From contig NZ_HG992749.1 in assembly GCF_905175385.1 (NCBI RefSeq), positions 1,922,001 through 1,986,000 on the forward strand: a DNA stretch of 64,000 nucleotides. The letters run 5' to 3'. The translations under genes and the position numbers were made by a program. Source of the stretch: Vibrio sp. B1FLJ16 (GTDB taxonomy: Bacteria; Pseudomonadota; Gammaproteobacteria; Enterobacterales; Vibrionaceae). Positions 27,864 to 39,669 of this stretch are shown piece after piece. The first letter of the stretch is position 1; every line of letters begins with the position of its first letter. Below the pieces are notes generated by a model. The model was not told the DNA's origin, did not search any database, and saw only the letters and a list, made by a program, of their open reading frames with translations.

Positions 27864-29450
27864 TTACGCTTCTACTTGGCGACTAACTTTGTCTTCAACA
27901 GAGTCAGCATTTTGCTCGAAGTGGTAGCGACCTGTTTTCAGGCTGCTTGGTCCTTTGCGAGCAAATTTCACCATCAGGTAAACTTCTGCAATCAGGAATA
28001 CCGTGTAAAGCGCCAGAATCGCGAATAGTGACGTCCAAATTTGACCAGCTGTCAGTGCTGAAGCCGCAACGTGTACCGGTAGAATTTCACCAACCGCCCA
28101 AGGCTGACGACCATATTCCGCAACAAACCAACCGGCTTCGATAGCAATCCATGGTAGTGGAATACTAAACAGTGCAGCTTTAAGCAGCCATTGTTTCTGC
28201 GTAATTTTCTGACGGCAGGTCTGGATAAACGCCATACCGAAAACAAACAGCATAATGAAACCACAAGCAACCATGATACGGAATGACCAGAATAGAGGCC
28301 ATACAGTTGGGATAGAGTCATCAGCAGCTGCCTGAATTTGCTCTTCCGTCGCATCAACAACGTTTTCTGTGTAGCGTTTCAGTAGTAAGCCGTAGCCAAG
28401 GTCACCCTTAACTTCATCAAATTCTGCCATGTTGGCATCAGACTTATCACCCGCACGCAGCTTCTCTAGCAGCTCATAGGCATACATACCGGTACGGATT
28501 CGTTCAACGTGTTCGTCACGCAGATCGCGCAGACCCGTAACTTCTTCATCAATAGAACGAGTTGCGATGATACCCATTACGTAAGGGATCTTGATCGCGT
28601 AGTCAGTATGCATCTCTTCCTGGTTAGGAATACCGAATAGAGTGAATGCCGCTGGTGCTGGCTCAGTGTGCCACTCTGCTTCTACAGCAGCCAGTTTCAC
28701 TTTCTGAACTTCACCAAGCTCGTAACCAGATTCATCACCCAGTACGATAGTCGACAATATTGCAGCCATACCGAAAGAAGCAGCAATAGCAAACGAACGG
28801 CGAGCAAACGCAACATCACGACCTTTCAGTAGATAGTATGAGCTGATGCCTAGAACAAACATTGCGCCACAGGTGTAGCCAGAAGCGACCGTGTGAACGA
28901 ACTTAACCTGAGCTACCGGGTTAAACACAACCTCAGCAAAACTCACCATTTCCATTCGCATGGTTTCGAAGTTGAACTCTGCGCCTACTGGGTTTTGCAT
29001 CCAGCCGTTTGCAATAAGAATCCAAAGCGCTGAGAAGTTAGAACCCAGAGCAACCAACCAGGTTACCGCTAAGTGTTGACGTTTAGATAGTCGATCCCAC
29101 CCGAAGAAGAACAGACCAACAAAGGTAGACTCCAGGAAGAAAGCGACAAGTGCTTCAATCGCTAGTGGCGCGCCGAAGATATCGCCTACATAGTGAGAGT
29201 AATACGACCAGTTAGTACCAAACTGGAATTCCATGGTAAGGCCGGTGGCCACACCAAGTGCAAAGTTAATACCAAACAGCTTACCCCAGAACTTGGTCAT
29301 GTCCTTATAGATTTGCTTGTTCGTCATTACGTACAACGACTCCATAATGGCCAATAAAAAAGCCATACCAAGGGTCAATGGTACGAATAGGAAGTGATAC
29401 ATCGCAGTCAGTGCAAACTGCAACCGCGATAGATCAACTACGTCAATCAT
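27864..29450 (-). CDS. cydA: Cytochrome bd quinol oxidase subunit I
   Basis: A 528-residue membrane subunit carrying hemes b558, b595 and d. The ATG at 29450 ([11 protein letters not shown]) has AGGAG six bases upstream; an earlier in-frame start at 29480 is unneeded. The N-terminal [16 protein letters not shown] supplies the His ligand near residue 19. The large periplasmic Q-loop lies about 245-380, and the C-terminal segment [16 protein letters not shown] is conserved. The oxidase has high oxygen affinity, so it is used at low oxygen. An FNR-type site lies 270 bases upstream. Confidence 0.97.
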   Translation of the reverse strand: MIDVVDLSRLQFALTAMYHFLFVPLTLGMAFLLAIMESLYVMTNKQIYKDMTKFWGKLFGINFALGVATGLTMEFQFGTNWSYYSHYVGDIFGAPLAIEALVAFFLESTFVGLFFFGWDRLSKRQHLAVTWLVALGSNFSALWILIANGWMQNPVGAEFNFETMRMEMVSFAEVVFNPVAQVKFVHTVASGYTCGAMFVLGISSYYLLKGRDVAFARRSFAIAASFGMAAILSTIVLGDESGYELGEVQKVKLAAVEAEWHTEPAPAAFTLFGIPNQEEMHTDYAIKIPYVMGIIATRSIDEEVTGLRDLRDEHVERIRTGMYAYELLEKLRAGDKSDANMAEFDEVKGDLGYGLLLKRYTENVVDATEEQIQAAADDSIPTVWPLFWSFRIMVACGFIMLFVFGMAFIQTCRQKITQKQWLLKAALFSIPLPWIAIEAGWFVAEYGRQPWAVGEILPVHVAASALTAGQIWTSLFAILALYTVFLIAEVYLMVKFARKGPSSLKTGRYHFEQNADSVEDKVSRQVEA

Positions 29451-29874
29451 GGTAACTCCTATGTGTCGGCTGAATGACACTCTCTACATATTACAATCCG
29501 TAATCAAGTGTTATTCACACTTGAAATATGTTGAATTGTCACAACTTTTTGTTGCGAAAATGTACTTCGTTAGTTAGTTAATTGTTAAGCATCAGCTAAT
29601 ATAGCTGGAGCTAATATTACTTGTAAAAGCAGATTGTTTCAAAAGATTTATAGCTGAATAACGCTTTGATGCACATCAATGTTTATGCGCCGAATTTGAA
29701 CAAAAATCCATCAGTTTGATTTAGATCAAACCGCATTAGGCGAGAATGTTAATGAAGGGTAATCAGAAGAAATATTAAACAGTTGCAGCTGTACATTGAC
29801 TTAACAATCAACGCTTATCTGTTACTTTTTGGGATTGTAAGGAAATTGAAAAAATGTGACATTGATCACCAAAC
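29451..29874. other. cydA upstream regulatory region
   Basis: About 420 bases without a gene, between the terminator behind ruvB and cydA. It contains a perfect FNR-type dyad at 29716-29729 and an AT-rich segment around 29500-29640 where the leftward promoter should lie. A short frame at 29783 to 29995 crosses the ruvB end and is not a gene. Confidence 0.6.
29716..29729. promoter_or_regulatory. FNR-type binding site upstream of cydA
   Basis: The sequence TTGAT-TTAG-ATCAA matches the FNR consensus exactly in both half-sites, with the CRP-like extension TTTGATTTAGATCAAA. It sits 266-280 bases upstream of the cydA start. Oxygen-responsive control of cyd by FNR and ArcA is established in enterics; which factor uses this site here is inferred. 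Confidence 0.6.
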
Positions 29875-29900
29875 AAAAAGGCTGAACATTTTGTCCAGCC
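29875..29900 (-). terminator. Terminator of ruvAB
   Basis: On the minus strand GGCTGGACAAAATGTTCAGCC can pair with a GGCTG/CAGCC stem, followed by TTTTTG. It begins ten bases past the ruvB stop. Confidence 0.75.
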
Positions 29901-29909
29901 CTCTGAGTT

Positions 29910-30914
29910 CTATTTATCAATACCAAAATGAAGGTAAGCACGATCAGTCGCTATTCTTCCGCGCGGTGTGCGTTGTAAATAACCTTGCTGGATGAGATAA
30001 GGTTCTAGAACGTCTTCTATTGTGTCTTTCTCTTCACCAATTGCGGCAGCCATGTTGTCTAGTCCGACAGGTCCTCCACCAAACTTCTCCATAATTGCTA
30101 AAAGAAGTTTACGGTCCATGTAGTCAAAGCCCTGAGCATCAACATCAAGCATGTTAAGCGCCCTGTCTGCCACGTCAGCACAGATATGACCATTACCTTT
30201 TACTTCGGCATAATCCCGTACACGTCGCAGTAAACGGTTTGCGATACGCGGAGTACCTCGGGCACGACGTGCAACTTCTAACGCCCCCTCGGGATCCATA
30301 GAAAGGCCCAAACAGTTCGCACTGCGCTGGACGATATCCTGGAGATCTTTAATTTTGTAAAACTCAAGGCGCTGAGTAATACCAAAACGGTCTCGAAGTG
30401 GCGATGTCAGTGAACCAGCACGCGTCGTTGCACCAATTAAGGTGAACGGCGGTAAATCGATTTTAATTGAACGGGCAGCCGGTCCCTCACCAATCATAAT
30501 GTCCAGCTGGTAGTCTTCCATCGCAGGATAAAGCACCTCTTCAACCATAGGGCTTAAGCGGTGAATCTCATCGATAAAAAGAACGTCGTTTTCTTCTAAA
30601 TTAGTCAGCAACGCCGCTAAGTCACCTGCTTTTTCCAACACCGGGCCGGAGGTAGTTCGGATATTCACCTCCATCTCATTAGCTACGATGTTAGCAAGTG
30701 TGGTTTTACCTAACCCCGGAGGACCAAATATAAGAAGGTGGTCTAAGGCTTCACTGCGCAGCTGCGCCGCCTTAATGAAAATTTCCATCTGATCACGTAC
30801 GTGATCCTGCCCTTGATAATCTTCGAGCTTCTTAGGACGGATTGCGCGGTCGATAACGTCTTCGTCACGAAACGCCGGATTTTCTGGAGCGATTAAACGA
30901 TCGGCTTCAATCAT
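29910..30914 (-). CDS. ruvB: Holliday junction branch-migration helicase RuvB
   Basis: A 334-residue AAA+ motor. Walker [13 protein letters not shown] (about residues 64-75), Walker [14 protein letters not shown] (about 110) and sensor [16 protein letters not shown] are present. A C-terminal winged-helix ends in [14 protein letters not shown]. It drives branch migration with RuvA. It lies 38 bases behind ruvA. Confidence 0.97.
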   Translation of the reverse strand: MIEADRLIAPENPAFRDEDVIDRAIRPKKLEDYQGQDHVRDQMEIFIKAAQLRSEALDHLLIFGPPGLGKTTLANIVANEMEVNIRTTSGPVLEKAGDLAALLTNLEENDVLFIDEIHRLSPMVEEVLYPAMEDYQLDIMIGEGPAARSIKIDLPPFTLIGATTRAGSLTSPLRDRFGITQRLEFYKIKDLQDIVQRSANCLGLSMDPEGALEVARRARGTPRIANRLLRRVRDYAEVKGNGHICADVADRALNMLDVDAQGFDYMDRKLLLAIMEKFGGGPVGLDNMAAAIGEEKDTIEDVLEPYLIQQGYLQRTPRGRIATDRAYLHFGIDK

Positions 30915-30952
30915 GTTGTTACCTTGAGGAAATGGTTACCTTGAGACTGCCT

Positions 30953-31567
30953 TTACACCATTGACTTTAGCGCTTCGCGGATCAGCTGCTCGCTGCTCAT
31001 ATCCGGTTTAGCTATCTGTGCAACGACTTTAGATGCTTGTGTTGGCTTATAACCAAGAGCAAGAAGCGCGCTGACTGCTTCATCTTCAGCGTTGTTTGAA
31101 GCCGCGACACCCGAGTCTGCCGGAGCTGCATCTGTAAATGGCGTAAATAAGTCGCCAGCTCCCCACCCTTTCAGGCGGTCTTTCATTTCAACAACCAGAC
31201 GTTCTGCAGTTTTCTTACCAACACCCGGCAGCTTAACCAGTGTAGATACATCTTCACGTTCCACACAGGTAACAAACTGGCTTGCCGTCATACCAGAAAG
31301 AATACCCAAGCCTAGTTTAGGACCAACACCGTTTGCTTTGATCACTTCACGGAACAAAGCGCGCTCTTTTACAGTGTTGAAGCCATAAAGTAACTGTGCA
31401 TCTTCACGGACAACAAAATGAGTATAAATGATGGCTTCTTCGCCGAGATTTGGCAGCTCGTAAAAACAACTCATTGGCATCTGTACTTCATAACCTATGC
31501 CGTTAACTTCTATTAAAACTTCAGGTGGTTGCTTTTCAAGCAAGATGCCGCGAAGACGTCCAATCAC
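30953..31567 (-). CDS. ruvA: Holliday junction DNA helicase subunit RuvA
   Basis: 204 residues. The start is GTG at 31567 ([14 protein letters not shown]), the standard RuvA N-terminus; upstream codons are spurious. Residues 1-65 form the OB domain ([13 protein letters not shown]), about 70-150 the tandem HhH motifs ([28 protein letters not shown]) and the C-terminus is the UBA-like domain ([19 protein letters not shown]) that contacts RuvB. Confidence 0.96.
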   Translation of the reverse strand: MIGRLRGILLEKQPPEVLIEVNGIGYEVQMPMSCFYELPNLGEEAIIYTHFVVREDAQLLYGFNTVKERALFREVIKANGVGPKLGLGILSGMTASQFVTCVEREDVSTLVKLPGVGKKTAERLVVEMKDRLKGWGAGDLFTPFTDAAPADSGVAASNNAEDEAVSALLALGYKPTQASKVVAQIAKPDMSSEQLIREALKSMV

Positions 31568-31645
31568 GATAAATACTCTTTGGAAATGAATTTGCGACAG
31601 GATAATAAAGAACTGGATAGACATCCAGTTCTTTATTCAGAAAGG

Positions 31646-33097
31646 CTAGATTTTTGAGACAACTTGATCAAGCTGCAGGGTAAGATTGCGTACCGCGACC
31701 ACTTGAACACTCAGCTCGGTACCATATTGAGTCACAGTTTCCGCAATAGATTTAGTGTTTACCACACCATTAGCCACTTCACTGCTCGCTTCAGCCAGTT
31801 CTTTTAACGCAGTCATTTGAGTCGTCATTATGCTCGATAGGCTTTGCACATCATGAGAGATAGTGGTGACTTGTTGAATGATGTTATTCATCCGCTCAGT
31901 ACTTGAAGTTACCACGCTTTGTCCATGTTTCACTTCTTGTTCACTGCGTTCAAGCAAATTACGAATTTCAACCGCCGACTGGCTACTTTTAGCCGAAAGC
32001 TCGCGGACCTGATCGGCAACAACGGCGAAGCCTCTGCCATGTTCTCCCGCGCGAGCGGCTTCAATTGCCGCATTCAGTGCCAGCAAGTTCGTCTGTTCCG
32101 CGACAGAAGTAATCAAATCTGCGACTTTCATAATCTCTTCATGGCTTGTAATGATTTGGCCGATCGCTTGGGTCGAGTGCTCTAAAAGCTCGGAGCTTTT
32201 CTCTGCTTGTTGATGAACGTCTTCACTTTTTTCGCGGAGCTCTTCAACGAACTTACTTGACTCCTCAATCCCACTTGCCATGTGATGCACTTGCTGGCTC
32301 ATCTGCTCCGCAGCGCTGGCTTGAGACTCACTGTTGAGATTGAGCGATGTCACTTGCTTGTCCAGTTGTGAGGATTGCGCATCGAGCACTTGCGACACTT
32401 GTTTGAGTTCGGTGGAATTTTGATTCGCTTGCGCTAATACTTCCGCTAAGTACCGTTCACCTTGTGTCGCCTTTTGAGCAACCAACTCACTCTCAATTTT
32501 AGCTTGCTCAGCGCTGTCAATCGCAATGTCTCGCTGTCTCACTGTAAAGGCTTGTGCAATACATATCACCAACAGCGGCAACACGGTACCTGACCAAATC
32601 TCTACTCGCTGTGCAGATTCTGAAAGGTTTAATTGGGGGAAGTTAAAACCGGATACATGTTGATAAGTCATCCCAGCAGAAACCGCTATCACGGCTGCAC
32701 TCCATGACATGGCCATCATGCGTGTACCTGACAAAAAGAAGGCAACAACAAGTAGAGGTAACCAAAAGGTTTGTGTAGACACTACAATCCCGCCAGTCTG
32801 ATAAACGATGTTGAGTGCATGAACCGTCATCCCTACAAAACCAAGGTTGAGTGATAATGCAGGCTGTTTAAACCACTTAAGACTGAATGCTGAAAGCAAT
32901 TCGAGTGCGATAAGGATTACTGAGGTAAAGATCAGACTGTCGTGCCCATGTTTGGACCATTTAACCAGGCTATAAATCCCGACTAGAAAAGCAATAAATG
33001 TAAACAGGTAAAGAATGTCTGCTTGACGTTGTTGCGCCTTCGTCCATTGAGTTTCGCGCGGCAAAAATGCACTGCGCCACAGCGTTGCTGGGTTCAT
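31646..33097 (-). CDS. Methyl-accepting chemotaxis protein, multi-helix N-terminus
   Basis: 483 residues. The N-terminus has about six membrane helices (residues 27-190) without a large periplasmic loop, then a coiled cytoplasmic signalling domain without an obvious HAMP. The hairpin tip [21 protein letters not shown] followed by [16 protein letters not shown] is the diagnostic MCP signature. It relays a membrane or internal signal to CheA/CheW. The ATG at 33097 has AGGAAG upstream; the TTG at 33103 is not needed. It is placed between ruvC and ruvA in the same direction, which is unusual. Confidence 0.9.
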   Translation of the reverse strand: MNPATLWRSAFLPRETQWTKAQQRQADILYLFTFIAFLVGIYSLVKWSKHGHDSLIFTSVILIALELLSAFSLKWFKQPALSLNLGFVGMTVHALNIVYQTGGIVVSTQTFWLPLLVVAFFLSGTRMMAMSWSAAVIAVSAGMTYQHVSGFNFPQLNLSESAQRVEIWSGTVLPLLVICIAQAFTVRQRDIAIDSAEQAKIESELVAQKATQGERYLAEVLAQANQNSTELKQVSQVLDAQSSQLDKQVTSLNLNSESQASAAEQMSQQVHHMASGIEESSKFVEELREKSEDVHQQAEKSSELLEHSTQAIGQIITSHEEIMKVADLITSVAEQTNLLALNAAIEAARAGEHGRGFAVVADQVRELSAKSSQSAVEIRNLLERSEQEVKHGQSVVTSSTERMNNIIQQVTTISHDVQSLSSIMTTQMTALKELAEASSEVANGVVNTKSIAETVTQYGTELSVQVVAVRNLTLQLDQVVSKI

Positions 33098-33225
33098 GTT
33101 CAATCTTCCTTGATTGATTTCTTATTAGAGTCAAAAGTCTAACCATTATAAACATTTAACATATTAACAACAACGCAAACATCTAAACGTATTTGATATA
33201 TCTCACTTTTATTATAATCGTACGA

Positions 33226-33747
33226 TTAACGGTAACGCCCTTTTCGTGCGCTGGTCGCCTTTCCAGCCAGAGCCACCAGCGTTTTGTTAGTATTGGCGTG
33301 ACAGATCGCCACACCCAATGCATCGGCTGCATCGGCTTGTGGTTTTGCCGGCAGTTTTAACATCTGCTGAACCATATGCTGAACCTGAGCTTTATCCGCG
33401 CCACCCGTTCCAACAACAGCTTGCTTTATCAGACGCGCAGCGTACTCATAAACGGGCAAATCTGAATTTACCGCAGCTACAATTGCACTTCCCCGTGCCT
33501 GACCCAGCTTCAAAGCAGAGTCCGCATTCTTCGCCATAAAGACTTGTTCAATAGCAAAGACATCCGGTTGAAACTGAGTGATGATTTCCGACACACCTGC
33601 GTAGATTTGTTTTAACCTACCCGGAAGTTCTTTTTCGGAGGTACGAATACAACCACTACCAAGATAGTGCAGATGGCGGCCTTGTTGGCGAATGACACCG
33701 TAACCGGTAATGCGAGAACCGGGGTCAATGCCCAAAATTATTGACAT
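33226..33747 (-). CDS. ruvC: Holliday junction resolvase RuvC
   Basis: 173 residues. The start is the ATG at 33747 ([12 protein letters not shown]) with AGGAAA upstream; upstream codons read through the aspS terminator and are not real. Catalytic acidic residues are seen in [20 protein letters not shown] and [14 protein letters not shown]. It nicks Holliday junctions after RuvAB migration. Confidence 0.96.
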   Translation of the reverse strand: MSIILGIDPGSRITGYGVIRQQGRHLHYLGSGCIRTSEKELPGRLKQIYAGVSEIITQFQPDVFAIEQVFMAKNADSALKLGQARGSAIVAAVNSDLPVYEYAARLIKQAVVGTGGADKAQVQHMVQQMLKLPAKPQADAADALGVAICHANTNKTLVALAGKATSARKGRYR

Positions 33748-33787
33748 GAAGTTTCCTGCTAAACAACTATCTGTGTACATTAAAACA

Positions 33788-33813
33788 AAAACTCCCGCAT
33801 ATGCGGGAGTTTT
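33788..33813 (-). terminator. Terminator of aspS
   Basis: A perfect hairpin AAAACTCCCGCAT / ATGCGGGAGTTTT in the gap between aspS and ruvC, with T runs after the stem on the minus strand. Confidence 0.85.
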
Positions 33814-33830
33814 CTTTAACAGATTTGCAC

Positions 33831-35609
33831 TTACTCTGCGTCTTTTTCTTTCGCTACTGTCACTGCAACTGCTAGCTCTTCTAGCGCTGCTGGGTTTGCA
33901 ACGCTTGGAGCGTCTGTCAATAGACACGCTGCTGCGGTAGTTTTCGGGAACGCGATAACATCACGGATGTTTTCAGTACCACAAAGCAGCATCACTAGAC
34001 GGTCAAGACCGAATGCAAGACCTGCGTGTGGAGGCGTACCGAATTTCAGCGCGTCCAACAGGAAGCCGAATTTTAGTCGCTGCTCGTCTGCCTCGATACC
34101 CAGAATATCGAATACCGCCGCTTGCATTTCTGCGTTGTGAATACGAACAGAACCACCACCTACTTCGTAGCCGTTCAGAACCATATCGTATGCGTTTGAG
34201 TTTGCTGCCGCCGGGTTCGCTTTCAGCTCTTCCGCATTAACACCTAGAGGCGATGTGAATGGGTGGTGCATCGCGTGCAGGTTGCCTTCGTCATCTTCTT
34301 CGAACATCGGGAAGTCAACAACCCATAGTGGTGCCCATGCTGATTCATCTGTTAGCTCTAAGTCTTTACCTAGTTTCAGACGTAGCGCACCCATTGCTTC
34401 TGCAACAATGCCTGCTTTGTCTGCACCAAACAGAATGATGTCGCCAGACTCAGCTTCAGTGCGCTCAAGAATGCCGTTGATCACTTCTTCGTTTAGGAAC
34501 TTAGCCACTGGAGACTGAATACCTTCTACGCCTGCAGCACGGTCGTTAACCTTCATCCAAGCCAGACCTTTCGCGCCGTAGATACCTACGAATTCAGCGT
34601 AGCCGTCGATTTGCTTACGAGTCAGAGACGCGCCGCCTGGAACACGGATAACTGCAACGCGGCCTTTCTCGTCGTTAGCTGGACCAGAGAAGACTTTAAA
34701 GTCTACGTCTTTAACTAGGTCCGCAACGTCCATTAGCTCTAGAGGGTTACGCAAGTCAGGTTTGTCAGAGCCGAAACGACGAATCGCTTCGCTAAATGGC
34801 ATTACTGGGAACTGACCCAAGTCTACGTTTAGTAGCTCTTGCCACATATCGCGAACCATTTTCTCAGTTACTTCACGTACTTGATCAGCCGTCATGAATG
34901 ACGTTTCGATATCGATCTGAGTGAATTCTGGTTGACGGTCTGCACGTAAATCTTCGTCACGGAAACACTTAACGATTTGGTAGTAACGGTCGAAACCAGA
35001 CATCATCAGTAGCTGTTTGAATAGCTGTGGTGACTGAGGAAGCGCGTAAAAGCTGCCTTTGTGAACACGGCTTGGTACCAAGTAGTCACGAGCACCTTCT
35101 GGCGTTGCTTTAGTTAGTACTGGCGTTTCGATATCTAGGAAACCGTTGTCATCTAGGAAACGACGCACAAAGCTTGACGCTTTAGCACGTAGCTTGATGC
35201 GGTCACTCATTTCAGGGCGACGCAGATCAAGATAGCGGTACTTTAGACGCTGTTCTTCTGAGTTTTTCTGATTGAAGTCTAGAGGCAAAACGTCGCTGCG
35301 GTTGATGATCTCAAGACCTTTTGCCAGGATCTCAACTTCACCTGTCGCCATATCTTTGTTCACTTGGCTGTCTGGACGAACGCGAACTTCACCTGTAAGT
35401 TTGATACAGAATTCATTACGAAGTGTGTTAGCTACTTCATACGCATCTGCCATATCTGGATCTACAACTACCTGAACGATGCCTTCGCGATCTCGCATAT
35501 CGATAAAAATAAGACCGCCTAAATCACGGCGACGGTTAACCCAGCCGCAAAGTTCTACAGTTTGTCCTGCAAGGGACTTGTTCAGGTGACCACAGTAATG
35601 GGTACGCAT
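33831..35609 (-). CDS. aspS: Aspartyl-tRNA synthetase
   Basis: 592 residues, class II bacterial type with GAD insertion. The N-terminal anticodon domain reads [20 protein letters not shown], motif 2 is [20 protein letters not shown] and motif 3 is [15 protein letters not shown]. The start ATG at 35609 matches the family N-terminus [10 protein letters not shown]. It charges tRNA-Asp. It is followed by its own terminator and then ruvC. Confidence 0.97.
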   Translation of the reverse strand: MRTHYCGHLNKSLAGQTVELCGWVNRRRDLGGLIFIDMRDREGIVQVVVDPDMADAYEVANTLRNEFCIKLTGEVRVRPDSQVNKDMATGEVEILAKGLEIINRSDVLPLDFNQKNSEEQRLKYRYLDLRRPEMSDRIKLRAKASSFVRRFLDDNGFLDIETPVLTKATPEGARDYLVPSRVHKGSFYALPQSPQLFKQLLMMSGFDRYYQIVKCFRDEDLRADRQPEFTQIDIETSFMTADQVREVTEKMVRDMWQELLNVDLGQFPVMPFSEAIRRFGSDKPDLRNPLELMDVADLVKDVDFKVFSGPANDEKGRVAVIRVPGGASLTRKQIDGYAEFVGIYGAKGLAWMKVNDRAAGVEGIQSPVAKFLNEEVINGILERTEAESGDIILFGADKAGIVAEAMGALRLKLGKDLELTDESAWAPLWVVDFPMFEEDDEGNLHAMHHPFTSPLGVNAEELKANPAAANSNAYDMVLNGYEVGGGSVRIHNAEMQAAVFDILGIEADEQRLKFGFLLDALKFGTPPHAGLAFGLDRLVMLLCGTENIRDVIAFPKTTAAACLLTDAPSVANPAALEELAVAVTVAKEKDAE

Positions 35610-35880
35610 AATGAAATTCCCAATCTCTCAAATATTGTTGACTACGTTCTGTCAGCTTCATTGCCAAGCAGAGTAAAAATTCATTTATACGCTGAAAGTC
35701 TTTGAAAATCGACTATTCAACGTACAATTAAGTGTGTTTTATCATTCATTGGTGCTTTTTAGAACAACAACTGTTCAAAACCGCATCAAAGCGAAAAATT
35801 GGCGCTAATTATAACTTGAAATTACCTATTTCAGCAAAACTCTCGTAAAGTGAGCGCTGGATTTAAGATAAAGAAGAATA

Positions 35881-36762
35881 ATGGATAATTTACCCCTTCG
35901 TCTCGGATTAACCATGTGGTCACACAACCTTTGGCAGCAAAGCTTTTATGGCAGTGGCACTAAACCAGCAGAGCGTCTGGAAAAGTATGCGCAGGTATTC
36001 CACACGGTAGAAGGTAATACTACGTTTTACGCTACGCCAACCATTCACACAGTACAAAACTGGAAGGCAGCAACACACGATAAGTTCAAGTTTACTTTTA
36101 AACTGCCTAAAGCTATTACCCATGAACAGATGCTCAGAGGTTGTGATGAGCAGTTACGAGACTTCATGAAAATCATGGAACCTCTTCATGAACGTGTTGG
36201 ACAGTGGACAATCCAATTGCCTGCGGCGTTTGGCCCGGAACATCTCGATAGGTTGAAAAAGTTTTGCGCCAGCTTTCCACCTAACTTTCCACTTGGCGTA
36301 GAAGTACGTCATATGGCATTTTTCTCCAAAGGTGACGATGAACGAGCGCTCAATCAATGGTTGGTAGAAAATGGTATCGACAGAATAATTATGGACAGCC
36401 GCCCCCTGTTCTCAGCTAAAACGAGCGCTGCTAAGCCAAATAACGAAGCCATTATTGATGCACAGATGAAAAAACCCAAAGTTCCTGTTCACGCCATTGC
36501 GACTGCATCACACCCTATGGTTCGCTTTATTGGTCATCCCGAAGAGCAACAGAATTATGACTTTTTCAATCCGTGGTTAAGTAAACTGCCGCAGTGGATT
36601 GAAGAAGGTAAGCAGCCCTATGTGATGATCCACACTGCCGATAATATTATTGCTCCCGAACTGGCGGCTAATCTGTATAAGAATATACAAAAGCGCATTA
36701 CACTCCCTGATTTAGCGCCCTTCCCTGCCAATGATGGCAACACGCAGTTGCAGATGTTCTGA
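35881..36762 (+). CDS. yecE: DUF72-family protein YecE
   Basis: A 293-residue TIM-barrel-like DUF72 protein. The family motifs RLGLTMWSHNLW, VEGNTTFYATP and KFTFKLPKAITHE at the N-terminus and FFNPWLSKLPQWIEEGKQPYVMIHTADN at the C-terminus (shown in part) are clear. Function is unknown. It lies divergently from aspS and 141 bases before cmoA, which is a frequent neighbour. Confidence 0.88.
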   Translation: MDNLPLRLGLTMWSHNLWQQSFYGSGTKPAERLEKYAQVFHTVEGNTTFYATPTIHTVQNWKAATHDKFKFTFKLPKAITHEQMLRGCDEQLRDFMKIMEPLHERVGQWTIQLPAAFGPEHLDRLKKFCASFPPNFPLGVEVRHMAFFSKGDDERALNQWLVENGIDRIIMDSRPLFSAKTSAAKPNNEAIIDAQMKKPKVPVHAIATASHPMVRFIGHPEEQQNYDFFNPWLSKLPQWIEEGKQPYVMIHTADNIIAPELAANLYKNIQKRITLPDLAPFPANDGNTQLQMF

Positions 36763-36855
36763 CGCAACCCAAAGCAATACATGACAGTGGCGCAAATTTC
36801 TCATAAAATACGCGCCTTTTTTAATGCCTGACGTTTTTGAAGACTAGGCTAATAG

Positions 36856-37641
<786 letters not shown>

Positions 37642-37715
37642 AGCTGGTGACTAAAACACCGTTAAAACATAAATCCACTTTACTTTTACACCATCAACTC
37701 AGCGATTAACTAACT

Positions 37716-38687
37716 ATGTTTAACTTTGCAAATTTCTACCAATTGATTGCCCAAGACACCCGTCTTCAACCTTGGCTGAATGTGTTACCACAACAGTTAA
37801 CGGATTGGCAAAATGCAGAGCACGGTGACTTTGGTCGCTGGTTGAAAGCACTGAATAAGATTCCGGAAGGTTCCCCGAATCAGATTGATATCAAGAACTC
37901 TGTGACCATCAGCAATGACACCCCTTTCCATGAAGGTGAACTGAAAAAGTTAGAGAACTTATTGCGCACTTTCCATCCATGGCGAAAAGGCCCATACACC
38001 GTGCACGGTATTCATATCGATACCGAGTGGCGCAGTGACTGGAAGTGGGATCGTGTGCTTCCGCATATCACACCACTGAAAAATCGCAGCGTGCTCGATG
38101 TTGGTTGTGGCAATGGTTACCACATGTGGCGCATGCTAGGTGAAGGTGCTCGCCTCTGTGTTGGTATCGACCCTTCCCACCTGTTTCTTATCCAGTTCGA
38201 AGCCATTCGTAAGCTGATGGGCGGGGACCAGCGTGCGCACCTTTTGCCCCTGGGGATAGAGCAACTTCCAAAACTAGAAGCGTTCGATACTGTATTCAGC
38301 ATGGGTGTCCTTTATCACCGTCGTTCTCCGTTGGATCACCTGATTCAACTGAAGGACCAACTGGTATCTGGTGGTGAGCTCATCTTAGAAACCTTGGTTA
38401 TTGAAGGCGATGAAAATGCTGTACTTGTACCTACTTCTCGCTACGCCCAGATGCGCAACGTTTACTTCTTCCCGTCAGCTAAGGCACTGAAAGTATGGTT
38501 GGAACTGGTTGGTTTTGAAGATGTTCGAATTGTTGATGAGAACGTTACCTCGGTTGGAGAGCAACGCACTACCGACTGGATGACACATAACTCTTTGCCA
38601 GATTATCTCGATCCTAACGACCCAAGCAAAACAGTTGAAGGTTATCCAGCGCCTCGTCGTGCGGTTCTAGTCGCAAAAAAACTGTAA
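37716..38687 (+). CDS. cmoB: tRNA U34 carboxymethyltransferase CmoB
   Basis: 323 residues with SAM motif [16 protein letters not shown] (about 128) and the CmoB blocks [15 protein letters not shown] and [14 protein letters not shown]. It transfers the carboxymethyl group of carboxy-SAM to 5-hydroxyuridine at position 34. It begins 74 bases after cmoA and ends with a strong terminator. Confidence 0.95.
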   Translation: MFNFANFYQLIAQDTRLQPWLNVLPQQLTDWQNAEHGDFGRWLKALNKIPEGSPNQIDIKNSVTISNDTPFHEGELKKLENLLRTFHPWRKGPYTVHGIHIDTEWRSDWKWDRVLPHITPLKNRSVLDVGCGNGYHMWRMLGEGARLCVGIDPSHLFLIQFEAIRKLMGGDQRAHLLPLGIEQLPKLEAFDTVFSMGVLYHRRSPLDHLIQLKDQLVSGGELILETLVIEGDENAVLVPTSRYAQMRNVYFFPSAKALKVWLELVGFEDVRIVDENVTSVGEQRTTDWMTHNSLPDYLDPNDPSKTVEGYPAPRRAVLVAKKL

Positions 38688-38757
38688 TTAACTGAGATTT
38701 CTGACATTCTCCTAACTTAACGTATCTATTAAGACATTACCCTCTCTTCCATTCTCT

Positions 38758-38786
38758 GCAAGGATGCAGCTCGCATCCTTGCTTTT
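38758..38786 (+). terminator. Terminator of cmoAB
   Basis: Ten-pair stem GCAAGGATGC-AGCTC-GCATCCTTGC followed by TTTT. Confidence 0.85.
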
Positions 38787-38907
38787 AAGCTTTTTATCAC
38801 TAATCCTCACTCTATAAGAGACAGAGAAATATTCTTACTTGTGGCGGTTTGTCGATATAAGATAAACTTAAAAAAAACAAACAACTTAATCCATTCCAAG
38901 GTTTTCA

Positions 38908-39648
38908 ATGTTATTACGATTGACTCCGGTTGTTGCCATCGTCTTGTTATCTGGATGCACACTTACCAAAGGCGAACAGTACCACCAAGAAACACTAGCC
39001 GCTATCCAATCCTCAGAAGCGAACGTCAATAACCGAATTGCGACTCTGGAACTGCAGATAAGCGAGCAATCCAGTCATATCGGTAACCTAGAAGGTGAGT
39101 TAGACCAACTCAAGGGAGAACTTCATACCTTTCGTATTGAAGCTATGGCTGAAGTAAAAAAACCTAAAGACCCGATTATCGTTCAATCTCCGCCCCCTGC
39201 AGAACCGACGCCAACGCACGACATCATTCTCGGTTCAATTGAGAGAGTGACCATAGATTCTATCAAACAAACTTTCGACGCTCGTATCGACACCGGCGCT
39301 GCGACTTCCTCGCTCAATGCCATTGATATTCAAGAATTTGAGAGAAATGGTGATAACTGGGTCCGTTTCCACCTGGCGGACAATACTAAATCTGAAGAAG
39401 AGAAAAAAATCTGGATTGAAGCGCCTGTACTGCGTTATGTGAAAATTCGTCAATCTACTGCAGACGACCTTGCTAGACGAGCCGTTGTCGAACTGTGGGT
39501 CAAGGTTGGGAAAATACATGAGAAAGCGCAATTTACTTTGGCAGATCGTTCCCATATGAACCATCCTATTTTATTAGGTAGAGAGTTTATCCGAGACATA
39601 GCGTTAGTCGATGTCAGCCGAAGTCACATCCAAACAGAAAAAAATTAA
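38908..39648 (+). CDS. Retropepsin-like lipoprotein (RimK/LysX-associated protease family)
   Basis: 246 residues. A lipobox VLLSGC gives a lipidated Cys at about residue 17. A coiled-coil region (about 30-85) is followed by a retropepsin-like fold with the aspartic-protease-type motif DARIDTGAATSSLNA (about 130) and a C-terminal HPILLGREFIRDIALVD block. The family is called putative ATP-dependent zinc protease in databases, though the DTGA motif points to an aspartyl fold. It heads a three-gene set with a transglutaminase-like membrane protein and an ATP-grasp ligase. Confidence 0.85.
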   Translation: MLLRLTPVVAIVLLSGCTLTKGEQYHQETLAAIQSSEANVNNRIATLELQISEQSSHIGNLEGELDQLKGELHTFRIEAMAEVKKPKDPIIVQSPPPAEPTPTHDIILGSIERVTIDSIKQTFDARIDTGAATSSLNAIDIQEFERNGDNWVRFHLADNTKSEEEKKIWIEAPVLRYVKIRQSTADDLARRAVVELWVKVGKIHEKAQFTLADRSHMNHPILLGREFIRDIALVDVSRSHIQTEKN

Positions 39649-39669
39649 GAATAAATAATAAGGTAGATT

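Noticed and set aside
33748..33927. N-terminal extension of RuvC
   Set aside because: It reads through the aspS terminator and the end of aspS in another frame; the family start is at 33747.
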